From: Spiroplasma endosymbiont of Polydrusus cervinus | GTDB lineage: Bacteria; Bacillota_I; Bacilli_A; Mycoplasmatales; Mycoplasmataceae | Reading direction: 5' to 3' | Length of the DNA: 64,000 nucleotides | NCBI RefSeq assembly: GCF_964019755.1 | Contig: NZ_OZ026469.1 | Span: 868,001 to 932,000, forward strand | Shown here: piece after piece, positions 21,681 through 30,865 of the stretch | Layout: each line of letters starts with the position of its first letter | Position numbering within the stretch: position 1 is the stretch's first letter | Program-made: the position numbers and the translations under genes | The notes under the pieces: generated by a model | Seen by the model: only the letters and a program-made list of their open reading frames with translations | Databases searched by the model: none | Told to the model about the DNA's origin: nothing

Positions 21681-22013
21681 GTAAAGAAAAAAAGTCTTTG
21701 CTAAACTTTAAAGGAGGTGCATTTTTATATGGCAAGAAAAGGACAAAAATTTAATAAATATACAGCATATTTTCGAAAAATGATAGTACAAGAGGTTAAA
21801 AATAATAGTATAAGTTTTATTGCAAAAAAATATCAAATTAATAAAAAACTGTTGCTTCATGGTATGAAAATTTTAAGAAAGGAATTTTAAACACCAATAA
21901 AGGTCCAAAAGAATCATTTGAAAAAAGAGATTTAAACTATTACAAAGTTAGGTATGAATTACTAAAAAAGCTTCATGACTTTTACAATTAAATAAAAGAA
22001 AAATTGTATCTTA
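21659..22013 (+). mobile_element. IS3-family element, copy D (left part, interrupted)
   Basis: Left end TAGACTGCATCC, with orfA missing one A (near 21848, frameshift). It stops at GTATCTTA where copy E begins and appears to continue as copy G at 23584. Confidence 0.85.
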
Positions 22014-23241
22014 TAGACTGCACCCCGTTTAGTAAGTATTAATAACAAGGTTTACAAACTTTCATTTATTATAATTTTTCTTTTTGGTTTGAATATCATT
22101 TATTTCATTTTTTAACATCATTAATATATTCATTATAAGATTTATAATTTTTATTATGGATTGTTCCTTTTTTAAGTAATGAATGAAAACTATCAATAAT
22201 AATGTTGTCTGCACAATGATAATTTTTACCCATTGAAATTATAATTTTGTTATCTAAACACGTACTATTGTAATCTTTAGATGTATATTGATATCCGTGA
22301 TCTGAATGAATTATTATTTTATTTAAATCTTTTTTTATTTTTTTAATTTTATTAATTGCATCATTTAAATTATCAAGTACAAGTTTGTTATTATTAAATT
22401 TTGATCATTTTACATCAATAATTTCTTTAGTATATCCATCAATTATTGTTGATTGATAATGTTTTTTACCATTTCAAATTAAATAAGTTACATCAGTAAA
22501 TAAAATTGAAAATCTTTCTTTAATATCATTAAAATTACGATTTACTAAATCAGGATATTTAATTATATTTTTATTTCTATTTTGTTTTATTAATATTTTT
22601 CTACGCATACGCTTTACATATTCAGCTTGAATATTATTTTCTTTCATAATTCGCAATACTTTCTTAGCATTATAAACAATGCCATAATCTTCTTTTAAAT
22701 ATTTGGTAATTCGACGATAACCAAATTGTTTTAAATTTTCTTCATAGACTTTTACAATATTTTTTAATGATTCGCTATCCTTACCATTACTTGAATAATT
22801 TTTATATTTATCTCAATAACTACGCTTTAAATCTGTTATATCAAGTAATAAATTTAGTGGATATTTATTAATGTTTTCTTTGATAAAAGATACAATTTTT
22901 CTTTTATTTAATTGTAAAAGTCATGAAGATTTTTTAGTAATTCATACCTAACTTTGTAATAGTTTAAATCTCTTTTTTCAAATGATTCTTTTGGACCTTT
23001 ATTGGTGTTTAAAATTCCTTTCTTAAAATTTTCATACCATGAAGCAACATTTTTTTTATTAATTTGATATTTTTTTGCAATAAAACTTATACTATTATTT
23101 TTAACCTCGTGTACTATCATTTTTCGAAAATATGCTGTATATTTATTAAATTTTTGTCCTTTTCTTGCCATATAAAAATACACCTCCTTTAAAGTTTAGC
23201 AAAGACTTTTTTTCTTTACTTACTTTTTTGGATGCAGTCTA
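22014..23241 (-). mobile_element. IS3-family element, copy E (full length)
   Basis: Both ends present; its left end carries the GGATGC variant also seen in D and F. It is nested inside D/G. Confidence 0.88.
22069..23171 (-). CDS. IS3-family transposase OrfAB, copy E (C-terminus slightly shortened)
   Basis: OrfA is open (variant INKKNVASW, ENLHDFYN). In orfB a 2-nt deletion near 22070 replaces the last residues (KEKYIINESL) by KEKL and an early stop. The catalytic region is intact, so activity is possible but unproven. In this copy the slippery region reads CTA AAA AAT, so the normal A AAA AAG heptamer has lost its final G. Confidence 0.65.
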
Positions 23242-23583
23242 TCTTTTATTTAATTGTAAAAGTCATGAAGCTTTTTTAGTAATTCATACCTAACTTTGTA
23301 ATAGTTTAAATCTCTTTTTTCAAATGATTCTTTTGGACCTTTATTGGTGTTTAAAATTCCTTTCTTAAAATTTTCATACCATGAAGCAACAGTTTTTTTA
23401 TTAATTTGATATTTTTTTGCAATAAAACTTATACTATTATTTTTAACCTCTTGTACTATCATTTTTCGAAAATATGCTGTATATTTATTAAATTTTTGTC
23501 CTTTTCTTGCCATATAAAAATGCACCTCCTTTAAAGTTTAGCAAATATTTTTTTTCTTTACTTACTTTTTTGGATGCAGTCTA
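23242..23583 (-). mobile_element. IS3-family element, copy F (left end with orfA only)
   Basis: Contains the left terminus and an open orfA (23250-23513, MARKGQK...HDFYN). It ends just past the orfA stop (TTTAATTG), with orfB missing. Confidence 0.85.
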
Positions 23584-24358
23584 TCTTTTATCAAAGAAAA
23601 CATTAATAAATATCCACTAAATTTATTACTTGATATAACAGATTTAAAGCGTAGTTATTGAGATAAATATAAAAATTATTCAAGTAATGGTAAGGATAGC
23701 GAATCATTAAAAAATATTGTAAAAGTCTATGAAGAAAATTTAAAACAATTTGGTTATCGTCGAATTACCAAATATTTAAAAGAAGATTATGGCATTATTT
23801 ATAATGCTAAGAAAGTATTGCGAATTATGAAAGAAAATAATATTCAAGCTGAATATGTAAAGCGTATGCGTAGAAAAATATTAATAAAACAAAATAGAAA
23901 TAAAAATATAATTAAATATCCTGATTTAGTAAATCGTAATTTTAATGATATTAAAGAAAGATTTTCAATTTTATTTACTGATGTAACTTATTTAATTTGA
24001 AATGGTAAAAAACATTATCAATCAACAATAATTGATGGATATACTAAAGAAATTATTGATGTAAAATGATCAAAATTTAATAATAACAAACTTGTACTTG
24101 ATAATTTAAATGATGCAATTAATAAAATTAAAAAAATAAAAAAAGATTTAAATAAAATAATAATTCATTCAGATCACGGATATCAATATACATCTAAAGA
24201 TTACAATAGTACGTGTTTAGATAACAAAATTATAATTTCAATGGGTAAAAATTATCATTGTGCAGACAACATTATTATTGAAAGTTTTCATTCATTACTT
24301 AAAAAAGGAACAATCCATAATAAAAATTATAAATCTCATAATGAATATATTAATGATG
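23584..24358 (+). mobile_element. IS3-family element, copy G (orfB part, cut by E1)
   Basis: Runs from TCTTTTATCAAAG through orfB (TDVTYLIW, SDHGYQYTS, ESFHSLLKKG) to NEYINDV, where E1 begins at 24359. The right terminus is missing. Together with D it formed one plus-strand copy before E and F arrived. Confidence 0.82.
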
Positions 24359-24547
24359 TGTATACTGTAAAACTAAATCATAAAAAGTTAATAAAATTAT
24401 AGCAAATTAAAAATAAAAAACAATAATCACAAAAAATATTAAATTAAAAACAATATTTTTAATTTAATATTTTTTGTGATTATTGTTTTTTATTTTTAAT
24501 TTGCTATAATTTTATTAACTTTTTATGATTTAGTTTTACAGTATACA
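24359..24547. repeat. E1 palindromic element, complete (189 bp)
   Basis: Mirror-image arms from TGTATACTGTAAAAC to GTTTTACAGTATACA; it replaces the right end of IS copy G and lies 108 bp before trpS. Confidence 0.88.
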
Positions 24548-24577
24548 CAAATAATGTTATTATCAATTTAATTTAAC

Positions 24578-24615
24578 AAGAGATACAAACGGCAAATTTG
24601 TATCTACACAATGCC
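24578..24615. repeat. E3 hairpin repeat
   Basis: AGATACAAACGGCAAATTTGTATCT hairpin core plus flanks; related copies at 1546-1611, 50743-50805 and 55970-56020. It sits in the trpS leader. Confidence 0.6.
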
Positions 24616-24654
24616 ATAAATATATTATTAAATTTATGCAGGAAAGGAAAGCAT

Positions 24655-25677
24655 ATGGAACAAAAAAAACCAACAATTGTTTCAGGCATTACTGCTACTG
24701 GACAATTAACATTAGGGAATTATATTGGTGCAATAAAAAATTTTATTGAATTACAAGAAGATAATAATTTAATTATTTTTGTGGCAAATTTACATGCTAT
24801 TACAATTCCAATTAGTAAAGAAGAATTACGAAATAATATTAAAAATATGATTGCATTATATTATGCCTGTGGTCTGGACCCTAAAAAAGCAATTATTTTT
24901 GTACAATCAGATATTTTAGAAGTTACTTTATTAGCCCATATTTTATTATGTAATACAACTGTTGGGGAGTTATCCCGAATGACCCAATTTAAAGACAAGT
25001 CAATTAAAATGAAAGCAGAAAATGGCACGGAATTTATTCCAACCGGTTTATTAACTTATCCAACCTTAATGGCCGCCGATATTTTATTATACGATGCTGA
25101 CTTAGTTCCGGTTGGAAAAGACCAAAAACAACATATTGAATTAACCCGAAATATTGCCGGACGAATGAATAATCGTTACCAACAAGATCTTTTTAAAATT
25201 CCAGCTGATTTTATTCCACCAATTGGTGGTAAAATTATGGATTTACAAAATCCAACCAAAAAAATGAGTAAATCTTCCAAAGATATTAAATCATTTATTA
25301 GTTTATTAGATCCCTCCGATGTAATTCGAAAAAAAATTCGTAGTGCAGTAACTGATTCAGAAGGCAAAATTACTTATAACCTGGAGAAAAAACCAGGGGT
25401 AAGTAACCTGCTAACAATCTATGCTGTTTTAAAAAAAGTTTCAATTGAAACCGCTGTTAAGGAATTTGCTCAACAAGATTATGGTCAATTAAAAGAGCAA
25501 GTCGCCACAGCAATTATTGACACTTTAGAACCAATTCAAATAAAATACCAAAAATTAATGCAATATCAAATAATTGATGAATTAATTGAGGCAGGGGCAA
25601 TAAAAGCACGAGCAATTACGAATAAAAAAATAACAAAAGTTAAAAATACCATTGGTTTAAATTATAAGAAAAAGTAA
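24655..25677 (+). CDS. trpS: Tryptophanyl-tRNA synthetase
   Basis: Class I synthetase, 340 residues, charging tRNA-Trp; essential and doubly important here because UGA is a Trp codon. It starts MEQKKPTIVSGITATGQLTLGNYIGA, where TLGN is the HIGH-equivalent, and has KMSKSSKD (about 196-203) and GKDQKQHIELTR. The AGGAAAGG ribosome site fits the ATG at 24655; a longer frame from 24598 overlaps the E3 hairpin and lacks family similarity. A terminator follows directly. Confidence 0.95.
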   Translation: MEQKKPTIVSGITATGQLTLGNYIGAIKNFIELQEDNNLIIFVANLHAITIPISKEELRNNIKNMIALYYACGLDPKKAIIFVQSDILEVTLLAHILLCNTTVGELSRMTQFKDKSIKMKAENGTEFIPTGLLTYPTLMAADILLYDADLVPVGKDQKQHIELTRNIAGRMNNRYQQDLFKIPADFIPPIGGKIMDLQNPTKKMSKSSKDIKSFISLLDPSDVIRKKIRSAVTDSEGKITYNLEKKPGVSNLLTIYAVLKKVSIETAVKEFAQQDYGQLKEQVATAIIDTLEPIQIKYQKLMQYQIIDELIEAGAIKARAITNKKITKVKNTIGLNYKKK

Positions 25678-25697
25678 TGCAAAGCATTACTTTTTTA
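25673..25697 (+). terminator. Terminator of trpS
   Basis: GTAATGC/GCATTAC stem followed by TTTTTT. Confidence 0.8.
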
Positions 25698-25741
25698 GTT
25701 CCCCTATTGTTAAAAGATTAACTTTCAATTCGATATTTTAA

Positions 25742-25870
25742 TGTTTGTAAATTGTAAATACCAATTTGTTTAATCATTTTCATTAAAATTGTTAATACAA
25801 TACTTGCCTTTTTACTAAATAATATGTATATTGTAAAAAGTGTTGCATTTAATTTACAATATACAATTTA
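25742..25870. repeat. Mosaic of E2, IS30 and E1-like scraps
   Basis: 25745-25765 is an E2 end (TTGTAAATTGTAAATACC), 25766-25825 repeats the N-side of the IS30 C-terminal fragment (ACCAATTTGTTTAATC...), and 25830-25868 has E1-like ends (TGTATATTGTAAA / TTTACAATATACA). No gene. Confidence 0.6.
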
Positions 25871-25899
25871 ACTTAAAATTAATTAATTTTAAGTTATAA
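25871..25899 (+). promoter_or_regulatory. Promoter of the metK riboswitch transcript
   Basis: TATAAT at 25894-25899 with a weak CTTAAA 17 bp upstream; the SAM-type leader starts about 25 bp downstream. Confidence 0.55.
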
Positions 25900-25928
25900 T
25901 ATAAATGTTGTCAAGTAACAACATAAAA

Positions 25929-26030
25929 CTTATTCAGAAGTGGTTAGTACGCTAAGCGATGATCCACTAGCAACCCTATATTTAACTAGAAGGTGCTTTT
26001 AGCAGGGCAAAATAATATGCTACTAATAAG
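25929..26030 (+). ncRNA. SAM-I-like (S-box) riboswitch upstream of metK
   Basis: Closed by a P1 stem CTTATT...AATAAG. Inside are the S-box landmarks: AGTGG...CCAC (P2), GATGATCCACTAGCAACC (compare GAUGAAACCCGGCAACC), AAGGTGCT and a following stem (AGGGTGC/GCAGGG-type pairing; here CCCT...AGGG). A terminator hairpin at 26093-26117 ends just before the metK ribosome site. Binding S-adenosylmethionine should favour the terminator and lower metK expression. The call rests on motif order and the metK context; covariance scoring was not possible. Confidence 0.75.
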
Positions 26031-26092
26031 ATTTATTAGTTATTGAAAAGAAGTTAACTATTAATTTATATGTAACAATATTGTTATTAATG

Positions 26093-26117
26093 CCACATTA
26101 TTCTGATGTGGTTTTAT
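26093..26117 (+). terminator. Riboswitch expression-platform terminator
   Basis: CCACAT/ATGTGG stem followed by TTTTATTT, 15 nt before the metK AAGGAG site. Confidence 0.65.
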
Positions 26118-26139
26118 TTATGATTAAGGAGAATAGAAA

Positions 26140-27291
26140 ATGGAAAAAGAACGCATTTTATTTACATCAGAGTCAGTATCGGAAGGTCATCCGGATAAGA
26201 TTTGTGATCAAATTTCAGATGCTGTTTTAGACGCATGTTTAAAAGAAGACCCATTAGCTCGTGTTGCTTGTGAATGCTTTATTACAACGAACCGTGTTAT
26301 TATTGGTGGTGAAATTACCACAAAAGCCAAGGTGGATTATGCTGCGGTAGCTCGCAAAGTTTTAAAAGAAATAGGCTATAATAATGCCGAATGAGGCATT
26401 GATTGAGAAACTTGTGAAATTGAAGTTTTAATTAAAACCCAATCACCTGATATTTCAATAGGGGTTGATAAAGCGGGAGCAGGGGACCAAGGAATTATGT
26501 TTGGTTATGCAACAAACGAATCAGATAATTATATACCATTGGCAATTTCAATTGCCCATGCTTTAGTAAAGCGCGCAACGATGTTACGGAAAAAAGGAGT
26601 CTTTATTGGGGCCCGACCAGATATGAAATCACAAGTAACATTAGATTTAACTAATATGAAACATCTTTATATTGATACAATTTTAATGTCAATTCAACAT
26701 GATGAAGATATTGATGAAACAAAATTTAAACAATTTGTCATTACCGAAATTATGGAATCAGTTGCCCATGAGTTTAAATTAAATTTAGATTTTAAAGTTT
26801 TAATTAATTCAACTGGTCGTTTTGTTATTGGCGGACCAAAAGGTGATGCTGGCTTAACGGGACGAAAAATTATTGTTGATACTTATGGTGGTTATGCTCG
26901 ACATGGTGGTGGAGCGTTCTCAGGAAAAGATGGGACAAAAGTTGATCGCTCAGCGGCATATATGGCACGATATGTTGCAAAAAATATTGTCGCAGCAGGC
27001 TTAACAGAACGATGCGAGATTCAATTATCTTATGCAATTGGCGTTGCGGAACCAATTTCCATTTTTGTTGAAACATTTGGCACTAATTTTGTTCCGAATG
27101 ATGTTATTTTAAAAGCAATCAAAGAAAATTTTGATTTTCGGCCACAAGCAATGATTGAAACACTAGAATTACAAAAGCCAATTTATCAACAAACAGCAAT
27201 TTATGGTCATTTTGGGCGTTATCATACAGAGTTACCATGGGAGAAATTGGATAAAATTCAAAGTTTAATAAAATATTTACCAGTTGTTTAA
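26140..27291 (+). CDS. metK: S-adenosylmethionine synthetase
   Basis: Makes S-adenosylmethionine from methionine and ATP. 383 residues. Motifs: [18 protein letters not shown] at the N-terminus, [12 protein letters not shown], and [19 protein letters not shown] near 260. Three TGA-Trp codons at about 26392-26407 (EWGIDWETCE) would split the gene under the standard code. The TAAGGAGA site lies 7 nt before the ATG. It is controlled by the SAM-I-like leader directly upstream, giving product feedback. Confidence 0.96.
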
Positions 27292-27336
27292 TTTTTAGAT
27301 ATAATTAATCTACAAGAAACAAAAGGAGAAAAACTA

Positions 27337-28158
27337 ATGGAATATAAGTTAATCGCTCTTGATTTAGATGGCACAACAGCAAGGAGAAATCGAATTTCAA
27401 AACAAAATATAACGGCAATTAAGTGAGCAATGGCCAAGGGGGTTAAAGTAATTATTGCGACTGGTCGTAGTACTGGTGCAATTCGCAAAGTTGCCAAAAA
27501 AATAGGTGTTATTGAAAAAAAGATGCCCATAATCGCTTTCAATGGAAGCGTAATTTATGATTTTGCAAAAGAGAAAATTCTGCAACAAACTATTTTTTTA
27601 AATGTCGAATTAATTAATGTTTTTAATATGGCTAATGAATGTAAAGTGCAATTATGAGCTTATTCGGTGGATAATGAACATTTAGCTTATGTTAATACAA
27701 AACATAGTTTAATGGTTAAATGAATGAGTTTTCACACGAAACGAAAAATAAAATTAATTCATAATCCAGGTACTTTGCAAGATCGGGCTTATAAATTTGT
27801 TGTTAGTGGTAAAAAAGAAAATGTTTTAAAGTTTAAAACAAAAATTTTAGTAAAATATGAATTTAATATTTTTGATTGGTCGTACTTACCAAATCAAAGT
27901 TTAAACTTAGAAATTAGTCCAAAAGGAAGTGACAAAAAAGATGCTTTAGAGTATCTGGTTCAAATTTATAATATTCAACCATCAGAAGTTATTGCCCTGG
28001 GAGATGGCTCAAATGATTATGAAATGTTAAAATGAGCTGGTGTTGGTATTGCAATGAAAAATGCAAAAGACCATCTTAAAAACATTTCAGATGATACAAC
28101 CGCCTATTATCGTCATTCGGGAGTAGCAAAAGCAATTAATAAATATTTTAAAAAATAA
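27337..28158 (+). CDS. HAD-superfamily Cof-type phosphatase
   Basis: A 273-residue sugar-phosphate-type phosphatase (Cof subfamily IIB). Motif I is IALDLDGTT (about 6-14), motif II IATGRST, motif III a Lys region (SPKGSDKKDALEYL), and motif IV LGDGSNDYEML. It lies 45 bp after metK and could be cotranscribed. AAAGGAG precedes the ATG. The substrate cannot be told from sequence. A second member of the family is at 50905-51738. Confidence 0.9.
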
Positions 28159-28190
28159 AAAATATCATCAAAACTATTGATATTTTTTTT
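28158..28190 (+). terminator. Terminator after the HAD phosphatase
   Basis: AAAATATCA/TGATATTTT stem and a run of T. Confidence 0.65.
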
Positions 28191-28273
28191 GTTTTTTTTA
28201 TAATTAATGTGGTCGTAATTTAAAAACAAAAAGTTTAGTATAATTAAACAAAATTACGAAGGGAGGGATACCA

Positions 28274-28807
28274 ATGTTACTAGGAGAAAAAATCAAATTA
28301 TTACGTCAGAAAAACAATTTAACAATTGAAGAATTAGCAAACCGTTGTGAATTAACGAAAGGTTTTATTAGTCAGCTTGAACGCGATATTTCTTCTCCAA
28401 GTATTGAAACGCTAGAAAGTATTTTAGAAGTTTTAGGCACCAACTTAGCAGATTTTTTTAAACAAGAAAAAAATAAGAAATTTGTTTATGCCGCAGAAGA
28501 ACACTATGAGGTTAAACAAGATAATTATCGGATTGAATGATTAGTTCCTAATGCCCAAGTAAATAAATTAGAACCAATTTTAATTCAAATTAAGTCCCAC
28601 GGCGAATCGAAACGGATATTACCTTTTGAAGGTCAGATTTTTGGTTATGTCTTAAAAGGGCCGGTCGTAGTTTATTCGGGGCAAAAAGGACAAGAAGCCC
28701 ATACCCGGGATAGTTTTTATTTATATGGTAATAACCAACATTATTTAAAAAATGAAACAAGTGAAATAGTTGAAATATTATGAATATCAACCCCGCCAAT
28801 ATTTTAA
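28274..28807 (+). CDS. XRE-family regulator with cupin domain
   Basis: A 177-residue transcription factor. The N-terminal HTH is EKIKLLRQKNNLTIEELANRCELTKGFISQLERD (about 4-37), of the PuuR/SutR type. The C-terminal half is a cupin-2 fold (about 110-170: PFEGQIFGYVLKGPVVVYSGQ... DSFYLYGNNQHYLKN). GAAGGGAGG is the ribosome site. It is 24 bp before potA and reads the same way, so it is probably the first gene of the polyamine operon and a polyamine-responsive regulator; the ligand is inferred from context. Confidence 0.88.
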
Positions 28808-28831
28808 AAGATTAGAAAAGGAGTAGGAGCA

Positions 28832-29884
28832 TTGAAAACAAATATTTTAGAGTTACGGAATATTTCAAAACAATATGAAGGAAAGGTTATTTTGAAAGGA
28901 ATTAACTTAAACATTAAAGAGGGAGAATTTGTCACATTACTGGGGCCATCAGGATGTGGTAAAACAACAATATTAAGAATTATTGCTGGATTTGAACAGC
29001 CAAATAGTGGTGAATTATTATTTTTAGAAAAAGATTACTTAAAAACGCCGGTTCATAAGCGCGAAGTTAATACTGTTTTTCAAAACTATGCCTTATTTCC
29101 TCATTTAACTGTTTTTGATAATATTGCTTATGGTTTAAAAATTAAACGAAATAAATATAATATTATTGAAACGGAAGTTAAAAAATTTCTACAGTTAGTG
29201 GGATTAGAAGGCTTTGAAGATAAATCAGTTGAGCAGTTGTCGGGAGGACAATGCCAACGGGTTGCGTTAGCCCGTGCTTTGATTAATAAACCAAAGGTTT
29301 TATTATTAGACGAGCCAATGGCGGCCTTAGATGTTAAGTTACGAAAAAAAATGCAAACAGAATTAAAAGCTTTGCAGGGGGAAATTGGGATTACTTTTAT
29401 TTTAGTAACCCATGATCAAGAAGAAGCATTGACAATGTCTGATCGGATTATTGTGATGAATGATGGGGCAATTCAACAAGTTGGAACGCCAGCGGAAATT
29501 TACAATGAGCCAGAGAACTTATGAACGGCCCAATTTATTGGTGATTCAAATATTATTTCAAATGCCATTTTTATTAAAGACAATTTAGTTGAAATTGATG
29601 GGAAAAAATTTATTTGTGCTGACCGTGGTTTTGGAGAAAATGAAAATCGCATTGATATTATTATTCGTCCCGAAGATATTGATATTGTTCCAGTGGGGAA
29701 AGGGTTTTTTACAGGAACAGTTATAAGAGTTAACTTCAAAGGGGTTCATTGAGAAATTATTATTAAATATAAGGAAAGGAAATATTTAATTCATTCAACA
29801 GATAAAGTTGAAGAAGGTGATCAAGTTGATATTTCATGAAATGTTGAAGATATTCATGTGATGTGAAAAGAAATTGATGATTAA
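28832..29884 (+). CDS. potA: Spermidine/putrescine ABC transporter ATPase
   Basis: A 350-residue ATPase energising polyamine uptake. Walker [10 protein letters not shown] (about 38-46), Q-loop FQNYALFP, signature [15 protein letters not shown], Walker [13 protein letters not shown] and H-loop VTHDQEEA, then a C-terminal TOBE-like domain ([14 protein letters not shown]). The start is TTG at 28832, placed by GGAGTAGGAG; no ATG fits. Three TGA-Trp codons in the C-terminal half. It is followed 12 bp on by potB. Confidence 0.94.
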
Positions 29885-29896
29885 AGAGTAAGCGTG

Positions 29897-30865
29897 ATGG
29901 AAAACAAAGGGAAACCACTGGGAAAAGTTAAAGGGTGATTTAAAAAACACGGTAGTAGGGTTAAATCAAATAGCCAGCAATTTTCTGCTTGATGCCGCAC
30001 AAAATATTTAAAAATTTCTTATCACACAAAACAAAGTAAATGGTTTAAAAGAGGTTTAAATCCAATTTTATGACCATACCTTCTTATTATGATTTTATTA
30101 ATTGTTTTACCGTTATTAATTATTTTGCTATATTCATTTATTCAACCAACAGGAAATAGTTTGGTATTTGAAATTAATTTTAAAAACTTTGTAACATTTT
30201 TTTCAGAACAGAATTTTGTTATTGCCTTATTTTTAGCATTGGGGTATTCATTAATTGCGGCCATAATTGCGATTGTGATTGCTTATCCAGTTGTATATGT
30301 GATGGCATTTTGTAAATCAAAATTGTTATCAAGAAATATTTGAATTTTAGTAACACTACCAATTTGAATTAATATGTTATTAAAAATTATTGGGTTGCAA
30401 ACATTGTTTAATATTATTGCCCCAGGGTTGCTAGGAACGCCAATTTCAGTTGTTATTGGGATGGTTTATGCTTTTTTGCCATTTGTAATTTTACCAATTT
30501 ATAATAGTTTAGATAGAATTGATACTTCATTAATTGAAGCTTCAAAAGATTTGGGAGCAAATGGTTTTAAAACATTTTGAAAAGTTATTTTTCGTCAATC
30601 AATTCCAGGCATTATTGCGGGAGGAACATTACTATTAGTTCAAGCCACAACGTCTTTAATCATTGTAAAATTTATGGGGAATGGTCGCATCAATCTAATT
30701 GTTGATGTCATTGAAGCGTATTTCTTTAAAGGGGAAAATTTTGGAATTGGCGCAGCGATATCAGTTGTTTTAGCGCTTATTGTCTTTTTAATTATTGTCC
30801 TATCAAATTGATTATCGAAATATTTTGAAACAAGAAAGGGGCGTCGAAATGAGAAAGTTTTTTAA
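29897..30865 (+). CDS. potB: Spermidine/putrescine ABC transporter permease PotB
   Basis: A 322-residue membrane permease. A basic N-terminal extension (about 60 residues) precedes the first helix ([20 protein letters not shown]). Six helices, with the EAA loop [21 protein letters not shown] about 60 residues before the end of the helical part. The stop overlaps the next start by 17 nt, indicating translational coupling. Several TGA-Trp codons. Confidence 0.92.

Noticed and set aside
24598-24654. Upstream start for trpS
   Set aside because: The added residues overlap the E3 hairpin and have no family counterpart; AGGAAAGG fits the ATG at 24655.
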